Position numbers and translations under genes: made by a program. From Verrucomicrobiia bacterium (lineage in GTDB: Bacteria > Verrucomicrobiota > Verrucomicrobiia > Opitutales > Opitutaceae): a stretch of 45,892 nucleotides of DNA. The number at the start of each line of letters is the position of its first letter. Position 1 is the stretch's first letter. Positions 1 to 7,056 of the stretch are shown piece by piece. Location: contig WYBX01000014.1 of assembly GCA_011525695.1 (NCBI GenBank), positions 1 to 45,892 on the forward strand. The letters are read 5' to 3'. Below the pieces are notes generated by a model. The model was not told the DNA's origin, searched no databases, and saw nothing but the letters and a program-made list of their open reading frames with translations.

Positions 1-102
1 ACCCCGTGTTGCCACGACGCAGTAGCCTTCGGTTGCAGGCGGGTGAACGTTCCGCCTGACGGGGACTTGCACCCCGCTGTGTGGACGCCCTCACAGGCGC
101 AC
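1..102 (-). mobile_element. Probable group II intron, 5' end (cut by window edge)
   Basis: Read on the minus strand from position 102, the sequence begins GTGCG, the consensus 5' end of bacterial group II introns. It continues with a CTGTG/CACAG hairpin, then GGGGTGCAAGTCCCC, a small hairpin typical of domain I in these introns, then a GGCGG/CCGCC hairpin. The element runs off the left edge, so the reverse transcriptase (IEP) and domains V/VI cannot be seen. The proposed 5' splice junction lies 3 bases beyond a terminator-like hairpin downstream of dnaX, the kind of target used by class C group II introns, although no T tract remains there. It is judged from pattern only; without domain V this stays a moderate call. 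Confidence 0.45.
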
Positions 103-105
103 GAG

Positions 106-125
106 GGACGCCCTCCGTGGCGTCC
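106..125 (-). terminator. Terminator-like hairpin after dnaX
   Basis: A perfect 7-bp stem GGACGCC/GGCGTCC with a 6-base loop lies 45 bases past the tau stop codon. No T run follows; instead the putative group II intron starts 3 bases further on, so an original T tract could have been separated from the hairpin by the insertion. The intron's first hairpin loop contains GGGCGTCC, complementary to the GGACGCC arm of this hairpin. Confidence 0.4.
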
Positions 126-170
126 ACCAAGCCGATGGGGGAAATCGTCACAATGAAAAGGCCGACAGCA

Positions 171-572
171 CTAGCGGTTCAGCGCCTTCTTGGGCACCCG
201 TTTCACGGCGACAAAGCGCGCCCGGAAAAGATCCTCGAGGTTGGACCGCACATCCGCCGGTATCCGCTTCACCAATTCCTCCAGCGCCGGCAGCGGCACG
301 GTCTCGACTTCCTCCGCTTCCACGGTCCGGGCCGGGGGAACAATTTCGCCGCGTTCGCGGGCCTCGGCGAGAAACGCCTCCTCCATGCTCTCGTCGAGGC
401 TGGCGGGTGGTTCATCCGAGCCGGAGTCGGGCGTCGCAGGGCCCGTGCTCGCAACCGGGGCCGGGCGAGTGTCCACCATCGCGACCGCCGGGATCGGCTG
501 CCGCGCGATCATCGACGCTTCGCCAGCCCGGGATCCGCCAGCCAGCGACTCTTCCAGCCGGTCAATCAGCCC
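171..572 (-). CDS. dnaX: DnaX tau-specific C-terminal extension, reached by -1 frameshift
   Basis: This is the second reading frame of dnaX. If ribosomes slip back one base on the A10 tract at 573-582, translation avoids the TGA at 566-568 and continues [13 protein letters not shown]... without interruption to the stop at 171-173. It adds 133 residues to the 385 already read, giving about 518 aa, close to the length of a tau subunit. The segment is rich in Pro, Ala and Glu and ends in a basic stretch ([17 protein letters not shown]), suiting a flexible linker plus a contact region for the replication fork. No separate start codon with a convincing ribosome-binding site is seen, so an independent gene is unlikely. 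A sequencing error in the homopolymer is the main alternative. Confidence 0.75.
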   Translation of the reverse strand, partial: GLIDRLEESLAGGSRAGEASMIARQPIPAVAMVDTRPAPVASTGPATPDSGSDEPPASLDESMEEAFLAEARERGEIVPPARTVEAEEVETVPLPALEELVKRIPADVRSNLEDLFRARFVAVKRVPKKALNR

Positions 573-1726
573 TTTTTTTTTTCGCTCCCGCTGTTTTCCG
601 TGGCGACCGGCACCTGCTCAGCCAGGGTGGCCAGTTCCTTGATCAGGCTGTCAATGGCACGCGCCCGGCTTGCCTCGACCGCCTTGAGCAGCGTGACCTC
701 GAAATTGACCTTCTCCGCCAGGCCCAGCTTCACGTTGCCCTCACCCTCCCGCAAGGCGTCAAGCATCCGCGTCAGCTGTTCAGTGGTCAGGGCGACACCG
801 CCCAGCTGATCGGTCCGTCCTCCTGCGGCAATGGAATCGAGCAATGCCTTCCGGATCAGTCCCTGCAAATCGATCAGGAGCCTCACCAAGTCGCGGCCCG
901 CGGCGTCGCACTCGTCCACGAGCGCGACAATTTTCCGGTGATCCGCCGCGGCGAGCGCGGAAGCCAGCTCCTGGATGGTTTTCGCGGCCACCAGTCCGTA
1001 GACATCCAGCACATCCGGCTCGGTGATCTCCGTGCCGCAGAATGATATCATCTGGTCGAGGATCGACTGGGCATCCCGCATTCCACCGTCGGCAAGCCGC
1101 GCAATCGAGGCGAGGGCGTCGGCACTGACCTTGATCTTCTCGGCCTGCGCAATCTTCTTCAGCCGTTCGACAATCAGTTCATTGGGGATCGGCTTGAGGT
1201 CGAACCGCTGGCAGCGTGACACGATGGTCGGGAGCACCTTTTGCGGATCGGTGGTCGCAAACACGAATTTCACGTGCGCGGGCGGCTCTTCCAGGGTCTT
1301 CAGCAGCGCGTTGAACGCCGCCGCGGAGAGCATGTGCACCTCGTCGATGATGTAGATCTTGAACTTCCCCTGGGCCGGGGCGTACCGCACCGTCTCCCGC
1401 AAGTCCCGCACCTGATCCACGCCGTTGTTCGAGGCGCCGTCGATTTCGATCACGTCGAGATGCGAGCCTTCCGCGATGGCCTTGCAGGCGGGATCATCGA
1501 CGTCGAAATCCGCCTTGGGGCCGCCGCTGCAATTCAACGCCTTGGCAAAGATCCGGGCCGTCGAGGTCTTGCCGGTGCCCCGCGGGCCCACGAAGAGGTA
1601 CGCGTGGGCAATCCGGCCGCGGTTGATCGCATTCCGCAGCGTGCGCACGACATGATCCTGGCCCACGACATCCTCGAATGTCTGCGGCCGCCACTTGCGC
1701 GCAATAACCTGATAGGTGCTCGACAC
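566..1726 (-). CDS. dnaX: DNA polymerase III subunit gamma (tau by frameshift), clamp-loader ATPase
   Basis: DnaX is the ATPase of the clamp loader, which places the sliding clamp on primed DNA. The zero-frame product is 386 aa. Seen in the sequence: N-terminal [19 protein letters not shown], Walker [10 protein letters not shown] (residues 47-55), Walker B IIDEVHML (about 126-133), and the SRC motif (VSRCQRF), which supplies the arginine finger in this family. The zinc-binding module of E. coli DnaX has four cysteines; only C66 and C81 remain here (NC...DPACKA), so zinc binding is probably lost. The protein ends ...SGSEKKKG at a TGA just after an A10 tract, so this frame gives a gamma-like short form and -1 slippage gives tau. 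The small SRP RNA lies upstream on the same strand. Confidence 0.95.
   Translation of the reverse strand: MSSTYQVIARKWRPQTFEDVVGQDHVVRTLRNAINRGRIAHAYLFVGPRGTGKTSTARIFAKALNCSGGPKADFDVDDPACKAIAEGSHLDVIEIDGASNNGVDQVRDLRETVRYAPAQGKFKIYIIDEVHMLSAAAFNALLKTLEEPPAHVKFVFATTDPQKVLPTIVSRCQRFDLKPIPNELIVERLKKIAQAEKIKVSADALASIARLADGGMRDAQSILDQMISFCGTEITEPDVLDVYGLVAAKTIQELASALAAADHRKIVALVDECDAAGRDLVRLLIDLQGLIRKALLDSIAAGGRTDQLGGVALTTEQLTRMLDALREGEGNVKLGLAEKVNFEVTLLKAVEASRARAIDSLIKELATLAEQVPVATENSGSEKKKG
572..582 (-). other. dnaX programmed -1 frameshift site (A AAA AAG in an A10 tract)
   Basis: On the minus strand an A10 run followed by G is phased so that the zero frame reads AAA AAA AAG. The last seven bases (578-572) are therefore A AAA AAG, the same slippery heptamer and phase used in E. 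coli dnaX. GGGAG, a Shine-Dalgarno-like stimulator, lies 6 bases upstream of the heptamer (585-589). The zero frame stops two codons later (GGC TGA), while the -1 frame is open for 133 more codons. Unlike in E. coli, the unshifted product here is the short one. Polymerase slippage on A10 would give the same outcome. Confidence 0.75.
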
Positions 1727-2105
1727 TGCGCGTTAGCAGAGTTTCGCAGGCTGGAATCGCAAATCGAAAATGCATCGGATCCGACTGCGGCCCGATCCGG
1801 CCGGGAGCAGGCTCCTCGATGCCCGGGACGGGACGTGGCCTTTTCCTGGTCGGCCGGCACGATGAGTCGCTCGCCGGCTTTCGTCCGCCGCGGGGGCAAA
1901 AATGACATTCGTGGAGAAACGACTCCCTCGGCAGGGACCGTGAGCCCTTCGGCGGGCTCAGGATCTTCAACCCGTCGAACCGCTCCGTGTCGTCCACAGA
2001 CCCAATGTGACATTCGTCCTGCGCAGCTCATCGAACAATGGCCGTGACGGAGCACGGCCCTCCATGATCGGAATGACCTTAATGGCAGCGGTCCGGAGAA
2101 TAAAA
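1727..2105. other. dnaX-ffs intergenic region with repeat-like hairpins
   Basis: No gene is recognised here. The stretch holds a hairpin with stem GAGCCC/GGGCTC and loop TTCGGC near 1942-1959, a type common in REP-like repeats. A second hairpin, GGCCGTG/CACGGCC at 2040-2059, overlaps the 15-mer GGAGCACGGCCCTCC (2049-2063). The reverse complement of that 15-mer recurs exactly at 32897-32911. The promoter of dnaX should lie here, but no clear -35/-10 pair stands out. Confidence 0.5.
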
Positions 2106-2205
2106 GTGGCCAGGCACTCCACGGCACTGGGAGAACGTCGTTACCGTTGCTACCTTCCGGTCCTGGCGGAGTTCACGCGCCTGCCCATGCATGGCACCTG
2201 GCCGC
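2106..2205 (-). ncRNA. ffs: Small (4.5S-type) signal recognition particle RNA
   Basis: The minus strand carries the near-invariant SRP domain IV core: GCCAGGACCGGAAGG, then TAGCAACGGTAACGA. This region binds Ffh and forms the GGAA tetraloop-like hairpin. The ends pair: GGCCAGG (2197-2203 read on minus) with CCTGGCC (2108-2114), as expected for the closing helix of a roughly 100-nt 4.5S RNA. The strand then reads CACTTTTATT, a T-rich run that can serve as terminator. In many bacteria ffs lies beside dnaX, as here. The ends are accurate to a few bases. Confidence 0.93.
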
Positions 2206-2320
2206 CGCGAACATGCTCCGCGACCGCCCGCGTGCAAGGTCGATTTCGCGATTCCTGCCGCAGCCCTGCAGGTCACGCGCCCGCACCCGGTCCGGCGACC
2301 CCGGTTGCGCCGGCAACACG

Positions 2321-2827
2321 CTATTCCCTCGGTCCTTCGGGTGGCGGCTCGCCCATCGGCTTCGCGTTCCGCGGGGGGACCCCCGCCCTCTCACGCGCGT
2401 GCCGAATCCGCTCCTGCATCTGCTTGCGCATGACTTCGAGCTCCGCCCGCTGTTCCGGCGAGAGCTGGGCCGCCACGTCGGCATACATCCGTTCGTTCAC
2501 CCGCGTCGTGTTCTCCACGTTCTCCCGCCGCAGCCGCTGCCAGTCCTCCGCCGCCCGCGCCAGGATCGGACTGATGGCCTTCCGCTGCTCCGGCGTGAGC
2601 TTCAAGCGCTGCGTAAACTGTCGCATCATGGTCGGTGCCGTGCCGCTCGCCTGTCCGGCCGCCGCCCCGGGCCCGGGCGTCGCCGGCCGCTTCTCAATCC
2701 GGACCTTGGGCGCCGGTGGTCCCGCCCAGCGCTTCCCGGAGGTGCGCAACGTGAACACACCGCCGAAAATCGCCCCCGCAATGAACACGGCCACGAACGC
2801 GAAAATGACTTTCCAGGGCTTGTCCAT
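2321..2827 (-). CDS. Membrane-anchored Spy/CpxP/CnrX-like periplasmic sensor protein
   Basis: A 168-aa protein with one N-terminal membrane segment (about residues 6-25, VIFAFVAVFIAGAIFGGVF), a Pro/Ala-rich linker, and a helical domain with two LTxxQ-type motifs: LKLTPEQRKAI and LSPEQRAEL. That pair is the hallmark of the Spy/CpxP/CnrX fold, a four-helix hairpin of envelope chaperones and metal sensors. The ATG at 2827 is preferred; a TTG two codons upstream overlaps the stop of the preceding gene. It is the last gene of a three-gene set with an ECF sigma factor and a short one-TM protein, which suggests a sensor role. Histidines and methionines for metal binding are few, so metal specificity cannot be read. 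Confidence 0.7.
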   Translation of the reverse strand: MDKPWKVIFAFVAVFIAGAIFGGVFTLRTSGKRWAGPPAPKVRIEKRPATPGPGAAAGQASGTAPTMMRQFTQRLKLTPEQRKAISPILARAAEDWQRLRRENVENTTRVNERMYADVAAQLSPEQRAELEVMRKQMQERIRHARERAGVPPRNAKPMGEPPPEGPRE

Positions 2828-2829
2828 GT

Positions 2830-3147
2830 TCAATCCATCAGGTCGACCATCACCACCACGTCGTCGGCTGGCAACATCACCGGTTCATCGCGCCAGTCGG
2901 TCGCTCCTCCCGTCGCCGGCGTCGAATAGTTCAGGATCAGGCTGAGCGCGGCAAGCAATCCGGCGACGCCAACCGCCCGGAAGGCAATCCGCTCGAGCAG
3001 CCAGCCCGCCGACGTCCCCTTCGTCCAGGCCAGCGCCACCACGCGGGTGCTGAACCCGTGCGGCGCCGCCCCCGGCTGCTCCGGGCGAACCGCTCGCGCA
3101 GCCCGGATCAACCGGCTCCAGGGATGACGGGAATCGTAGAGGTTCAT
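2830..3147 (-). CDS. Small single-TM protein, candidate anti-sigma factor
   Basis: A 105-aa protein with a basic N-terminal part of about 58 residues, one predicted membrane segment (about 58-74, VGVAGLLAALSLILN) and a short acidic tail. Its ATG overlaps the stop codon of the ECF sigma gene (ATGA), and its own stop lies 2 bases before the next start, so the three genes are translationally coupled. No family is recognised from sequence. Size, topology and position match CnrY/NccY-type anti-sigma factors, which hold a CnrH-like sigma factor at the membrane. The function is inferred from context only. Confidence 0.6.
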   Translation of the reverse strand: MNLYDSRHPWSRLIRAARAVRPEQPGAAPHGFSTRVVALAWTKGTSAGWLLERIAFRAVGVAGLLAALSLILNYSTPATGGATDWRDEPVMLPADDVVVMVDLMD

Positions 3148-3737
3148 GAGCGTTCCTTTTTCCTGAGTTCCTGAAACAGCCGCCTCAGCTTTCGCCGCGC
3201 CCGAAAGGCACGCACCTTGATCAGTGACTGGTTCCAGCCGGTGATCTGCGCAATCTCGGCGATCGTCTTCTGCTCCAGATCCAGCAGCCGCAACACCAGC
3301 TGGTCCTCGGGCTTCAGCTGCGCGAACAGTTTGTGCACGAGCTCGTGCGCGGCCATCGCATCGTTCGCGGCAAGGTCGTTTTCGTTCGTCAGTACGGCAT
3401 CCAGCACATCGGTCTCCTGCTCCGAAAGGTCCGCCCAGCGAAACTCGGGCCGCCGCTTTTGCGCCCGCAGATGATCAATGCAGGTCGTCACCGCGATCCG
3501 GGACACCCAGTGGGGAAAGGGCACCGCACCCTGATACTGTGCCAGCCGCGAAAACATCTTCAGGAAAATCTCCTGTGAAAGGTCCTCCTCGGCCACGCGC
3601 CGGGGCAGATGGGCGCGCACAATCCGGATGACCATGGGATACAGGTGCTCCACCAGTTGTCGTGCCGCCTGCTGGTCCCGCTCGCGGACGCGCACCAGGC
3701 AGCCTGCCAGATCGAACGGCACGACGTCATCAGCCAT
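3144..3737 (-). CDS. ECF-family RNA polymerase sigma factor
   Basis: A 197-aa sigma-70 family regulator of the extracytoplasmic function type. Region 2 is clear: a helix with DLSQEIFLKMFSRL, then PFPHWVSRIAVTTCIDHLR, the promoter-melting/-10 recognition part. Region 4 follows, LKPEDQLVLRLLDLEQ then IAEIAQITGWNQSLIKVRAF, a helix-turn-helix for -35 recognition, and a basic C-terminus RARRKLRRLF. The ATG at 3737 (MADDVVPFDLAG) is chosen because the upstream reading frame has no sigma-like sequence. It heads a set with a candidate anti-sigma factor and a Spy/CnrX-like sensor, so it probably responds to an envelope or metal signal. Confidence 0.9.
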   Translation of the reverse strand: MADDVVPFDLAGCLVRVRERDQQAARQLVEHLYPMVIRIVRAHLPRRVAEEDLSQEIFLKMFSRLAQYQGAVPFPHWVSRIAVTTCIDHLRAQKRRPEFRWADLSEQETDVLDAVLTNENDLAANDAMAAHELVHKLFAQLKPEDQLVLRLLDLEQKTIAEIAQITGWNQSLIKVRAFRARRKLRRLFQELRKKERS

Positions 3738-3867
3738 GGAAAAAGAGAGGCAAAACCATGCACACCAGCCAAGACGCAAGCAGCCCCGGTGGGTTACATC
3801 CCCCGGCATCGCGACTGGACACATCCTTGACTTCCACGGGCCCCAGCCGATACGAGGAACCCGACCA

Positions 3868-3918
3868 ATGCGAGTTTTGCTCCAGGCCCTCCGACTTACC
3901 GACGCGCACGACCTCTAG
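3868..3918 (+). CDS. leuA leader peptide (MRVLLQALRLTDAHDL)
   Basis: A 16-codon open frame starts 195 bases before leuA and contains five leucine codons (TTG, CTC, CTC, CTT, CTC), far above chance for its length. AGGA lies 10 bases before the ATG. Its last codons and stop fall inside the 5' arm of a strong hairpin (3905-3944). This is the expected layout of a leucine attenuator, in which ribosome stalling at Leu codons changes the downstream fold and leuA transcription. A possible promoter, TTGACT-N16-GATACG (3827-3854), would start transcription only a few bases before the ATG and would leave the AGGA out of the RNA, so promoter and RBS cannot both be right. Confidence 0.7.
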   Translation: MRVLLQALRLTDAHDL

Positions 3919-4018
3919 GACGCTGCCTAGCAGCGGGTCGTGCGTAGGCCTGATTTCTTGTCGCCGCCGTGTCACGGCGCGCTGACACTCCCGCCCGGCC
4001 TCGACGGCCGGTTCGATT
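3905..4018 (+). promoter_or_regulatory. leuA attenuator region (leader hairpins)
   Basis: Hairpin 1 pairs CGCACGACC (3905-3913) with GGTCGTGCG (3936-3944), with an inner CGCTG/CAGCG stem (3921-3935). Its 5' arm contains the end of the leader peptide frame. A second GC-rich hairpin follows, CCGGCC-TCGAC-GGCCGG (3995-4011), then TTCGATTCG, and could act as the terminator. CAGGCC (3883-3888, among the Leu codons) can pair with GGCCTG (3947-3952), a possible alternative structure. These folds were found by eye; which is terminator and which antiterminator is not settled. Confidence 0.5.
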
Positions 4019-4062
4019 CGCAGCCTCCCTTCCTTTCCAATTTGTCAGCTCATTTTCCGGTC

Positions 4063-5730
4063 ATGCAACCCGCTCCTGTCACGAAATACCGATCCTTCCC
4101 CCCCGTCTCGCTGCCCAACCGGCAGTGGCCCAACCGCACGCTCACGCGGGCACCCATCTGGTGCAGCGTCGACCTCCGCGACGGCAACCAGGCCCTGGCC
4201 CAGCCGATGAGCGTCGAGGAGAAGCTGGAGTATTTCGAGTTGCTCGTCGGGATCGGCTTCAAGGAAATCGAGGTCGGTTTCCCCAGCGCCTCCCAGATCG
4301 AGTTCGATTTCTGCCGCCGGTTGATCGAGGAGCGGCGAATCCCGGACGACGTGGCGATTCAGATTCTCTGCCAGTGCCGTGAGGAGCTCATCACCCGCAG
4401 CATCGAGGCGATGCGGGGTGCGAAGAACGCGATCTTCCATCTCTACAACTCCACCTCGCCCGCACAGCGGCGGCATGTCTTCAATGCCAGCCGGGCCGAC
4501 ATCGTGCAGATAGCGGCCCAGGGCACGACCTGGGTGAAGCAGCATGCCCGGTCGCTCGTCGACGCCGGTACGCGGATGCGTTTCGAATATTCTCCCGAGA
4601 GTTTCACCAGCACCGAGCTGGATTTCGCCCTGGAGGTCTGCGAGACGGTCACCGACATCTGGCAGCCGACGCCCGCGGACAAGATCATCCTCAACCTCCC
4701 GGCCACGGTCGAATACGCCACGCCCAATGTCCATGCCGACCAGATCGAGTGGATGGCCACGCATCTCCGGCGTCGCGACTGCACGCTGATCTCGCTGCAC
4801 ACGCACAACGATCGGGGCACCGGGATCGCCGCGACCGAGCTCGCCCTGCTGGCGGGGGCCGACCGCGTCGAGGGCACGCTCTTCGGCAATGGCGAGCGGA
4901 CCGGCAACCTCGACATCGTGACGGTGGCCCTGAATCTCTATACCCACGGGATTCATCCCGGCCTGGATTTCAGCAACATCAACGCCATCCGCGAGGTGTA
5001 CGAACGCTGCACGCGGCTGGAGGTGCCCGCCCGCCAGCCGTATGCCGGCGAACTCGTGTTCACGGCGTTCAGCGGATCGCATCAGGACGCGATCAAGAAG
5101 TCATGGGCCGCCCAGAAACCGGAGGCACCGTGGGATGTCCTCTACATCCCGATCGACCCGGCCGACATCGGCCGCAGCTACCGGGCAATCATCCGGATCA
5201 ACTCGCAGTCGGGCAAGGGCGGTGTCGCCTACGTGCTGGAGCATGAATTCGGGTTCACACTGCCCAAGCTCATGCACAAGGAGATCGGCCGGATCATCAA
5301 CGATGTGGCCGATGCCCGGGGGACCGAGCTCAGCGCCCAGGATCTCCACGCCGTCTTCCGGCAGGAATACCTGGAGCGGACGACACCGATTTCGCTCCAG
5401 GCCTTCAAGACGGCCGAAAGCGACAGCAACGTCCGCTGCGAGGCCACGCTGACCATCGACGGGCAGACGCACCAGCTGACCGGCGAGGGCAACGGGCCCA
5501 TCGATGCGTTCACCCGCGCGCTGAGTACGACGGACCTCCCGAAGTTCGAGGTGTTGAGCTATGCGGAACACTCGCTCGGGAAGGGTTCCGAGGCCCGGGC
5601 GGTCAGTTATATCCAAATCAAGACCGGACGCGGCCATTCGCTCTTCGGCGCCGGGATCGACACCAACATCGAGCTTGCATCGATCAAGGCGATCGTGAGT
5701 GCGCTGAACCGGGCCCTGGCCCGATCCTGA
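4063..5730 (+). CDS. leuA: 2-isopropylmalate synthase
   Basis: LeuA condenses acetyl-CoA with 2-oxoisovalerate to 2-isopropylmalate, the first committed step of leucine synthesis. At 555 aa it matches the longer LeuA2-type enzymes. The N-terminal HMGL/TIM-barrel domain shows VDLRDGNQAL (residues 36-45, metal and substrate site) and HTHNDRGTG (246-254, metal-binding histidines). FGNGERTGN follows. The C-terminal part (about 430-555) is the leucine-binding regulatory domain. The ATG at 4063 gives the usual start of this subtype (MQPAPVTKYRSFPPV). The gene stands alone on the plus strand, preceded by a Leu-rich leader peptide and hairpins, so leucine attenuation is likely. Confidence 0.95.
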   Translation: MQPAPVTKYRSFPPVSLPNRQWPNRTLTRAPIWCSVDLRDGNQALAQPMSVEEKLEYFELLVGIGFKEIEVGFPSASQIEFDFCRRLIEERRIPDDVAIQILCQCREELITRSIEAMRGAKNAIFHLYNSTSPAQRRHVFNASRADIVQIAAQGTTWVKQHARSLVDAGTRMRFEYSPESFTSTELDFALEVCETVTDIWQPTPADKIILNLPATVEYATPNVHADQIEWMATHLRRRDCTLISLHTHNDRGTGIAATELALLAGADRVEGTLFGNGERTGNLDIVTVALNLYTHGIHPGLDFSNINAIREVYERCTRLEVPARQPYAGELVFTAFSGSHQDAIKKSWAAQKPEAPWDVLYIPIDPADIGRSYRAIIRINSQSGKGGVAYVLEHEFGFTLPKLMHKEIGRIINDVADARGTELSAQDLHAVFRQEYLERTTPISLQAFKTAESDSNVRCEATLTIDGQTHQLTGEGNGPIDAFTRALSTTDLPKFEVLSYAEHSLGKGSEARAVSYIQIKTGRGHSLFGAGIDTNIELASIKAIVSALNRALARS

Positions 5731-5809
5731 GCCTGCAGGGCTGCCGCTCGCCGGCGTGCCTCATACGGCTTCGGACGCACGTTGCCTTCTGCCCTCGACC
5801 CGGCCTTGC

Positions 5810-5839
5810 GATTCCCTGTCGCAGCTGCGACATGGAATC
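5810..5839. terminator. Palindrome between convergent leuA and lactonase gene
   Basis: A 30-base imperfect palindrome: outer arms GATTCC/GGAATC and inner GTCGCAG/CTGCGAC, separated only by mismatched CT/AT. It sits between the convergent ends of leuA (5730) and the SMP-30 type gene (5917). No T tract follows, so it may be a REP-like element or a bidirectional, factor-dependent terminator. Confidence 0.45.
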
Positions 5840-5916
5840 CGCATGCGCGGGTGGCCGCGGGCGCCTCGGCCCCATGGACAACTCCACGCCCAACACAAGA
5901 CTGGGCGGCCCGGTCG

Positions 5917-6903
5917 CTACCAGCCCGCGCCTTTCGTGAGCGTCCGCACCCGCAGCAGGAACATGTGCGCGGTGATGTAGAGCGTGCCGCCGTCATCACC
6001 CCAGGCGCAATTGGCCGTCGCCACCCCGGTATTCAGCCGGCCGAGGAGCCGGCCCGCGGGTGACAGCACCAGGATCCCGCCGGGCCCGCTGCTCCAGACA
6101 TTCCCCGCCCGATCCACCTTGAGCCCATCAACCAGGCCCTTGGCGCCGGAATCCAACAGCGGCTGGGCATCGAAAAAGGTCCGCGGGCGCGCGATCGCAC
6201 CGTCCGGCAGCACGTCGAACGCCACAATCCGCGTCGCCTTTTCGTCGCTCACGCCCACGTAGAGAATCGACTCGTCGGGCGAGAAGGCGATCCCGTTCGG
6301 ATATGTGAGCTCGCCGGTCAGCAGCGACACGGTGCCGTCCCGCGCAATCCGATACACCCCGTTGTACGGGATCTCCTTGAGCGGCGATTGGTCAATCCCC
6401 TCCAGGCCATAAGAGGGATCCGTAAAATAGATTTCGCCGTTCCGGCGTCGCACGAGATCGTTCGGGCTGTTGAACCGCTTCCCTTCGTGGCGATCGGCCA
6501 GCGAAGTGAACCGCCCCTGCTCATAGCGCGCCACGCGGCGTTCGCCATGCTGGCATAGCAGCAGCCGGCCCTGTTCGTCCCTCGTCAGCCCGTTGCTGCC
6601 CGGTTCACGGAATCCGGCTTGGGGGGTGAGGAGCCCACTGGGGTTAAGGAACACCTCCGGTCGCGCCAGGCCCGGTTTCCACCGATAGGCGATGTTCTCC
6701 GGCACGTCGGAAAATATCAACTGATCGCCAAGCCACACCGGGCCCTCCGACCAGGTGAAGCCCTCCGCGAGTTTTTCGAGCGTGGCGCCCGGCGCGAGCA
6801 GTTGCTCGAATGACGGATCGAATCGCTCGATTCGACCATGGAAGGACGGGGCGGCAGCGGCGGTCATCGGCAGCAGGATCAGCAGGCTGGTTGCGGAATT
6901 CAC
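5917..6903 (-). CDS. Exported SMP-30/gluconolactonase family protein
   Basis: The SMP-30/gluconolactonase/LRE family are six-bladed beta-propellers that hydrolyse sugar lactones or related esters with one bound metal. Family signatures seen: EGPVWLGDQLIFSD (metal-site Glu), SNGLTRDEQGRLLLCQHGERRVAR, FNSPNDLVRRRNGEIYFTDP (Asn/Asp ligands), YPNGIAFSPDESILYV, and GLVDGLKVDRAGNVW. The GTG at 6903 gives a short hydrophobic leader ending in AAAA, consistent with export. A GTG at 6993 would add 30 residues, with the hydrophobic part starting late. The gene diverges from rlmN. The substrate cannot be told from sequence. Confidence 0.85.
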   Translation of the reverse strand: MNSATSLLILLPMTAAAAPSFHGRIERFDPSFEQLLAPGATLEKLAEGFTWSEGPVWLGDQLIFSDVPENIAYRWKPGLARPEVFLNPSGLLTPQAGFREPGSNGLTRDEQGRLLLCQHGERRVARYEQGRFTSLADRHEGKRFNSPNDLVRRRNGEIYFTDPSYGLEGIDQSPLKEIPYNGVYRIARDGTVSLLTGELTYPNGIAFSPDESILYVGVSDEKATRIVAFDVLPDGAIARPRTFFDAQPLLDSGAKGLVDGLKVDRAGNVWSSGPGGILVLSPAGRLLGRLNTGVATANCAWGDDGGTLYITAHMFLLRVRTLTKGAGW

Positions 6904-7056
6904 GAGCGAGAGGCGTTCTCGGCCCGCTTCATAAAAGACATCGTGAACCCGTCCGGAAGAGAAAACGCGCTGGCCCAGACATTTCACGTCCACGAATGAC
7001 GGGGGTTGGCCAGCCGCTTGCGCGCCACCCGACTCGCCCTACGCTCCGGGCAGATC

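Noticed and set aside
171..512. Independent 113-aa gene downstream of dnaX
   Set aside because: Its frame is continuous with dnaX through the slippery site and it lacks its own ribosome-binding site, so it is better read as the tau extension.
4006..4020. GGTTCGATTC, a tRNA T-loop-like sequence
   Set aside because: The flanking bases do not form a 5-bp T stem and no acceptor or anticodon arms surround it.
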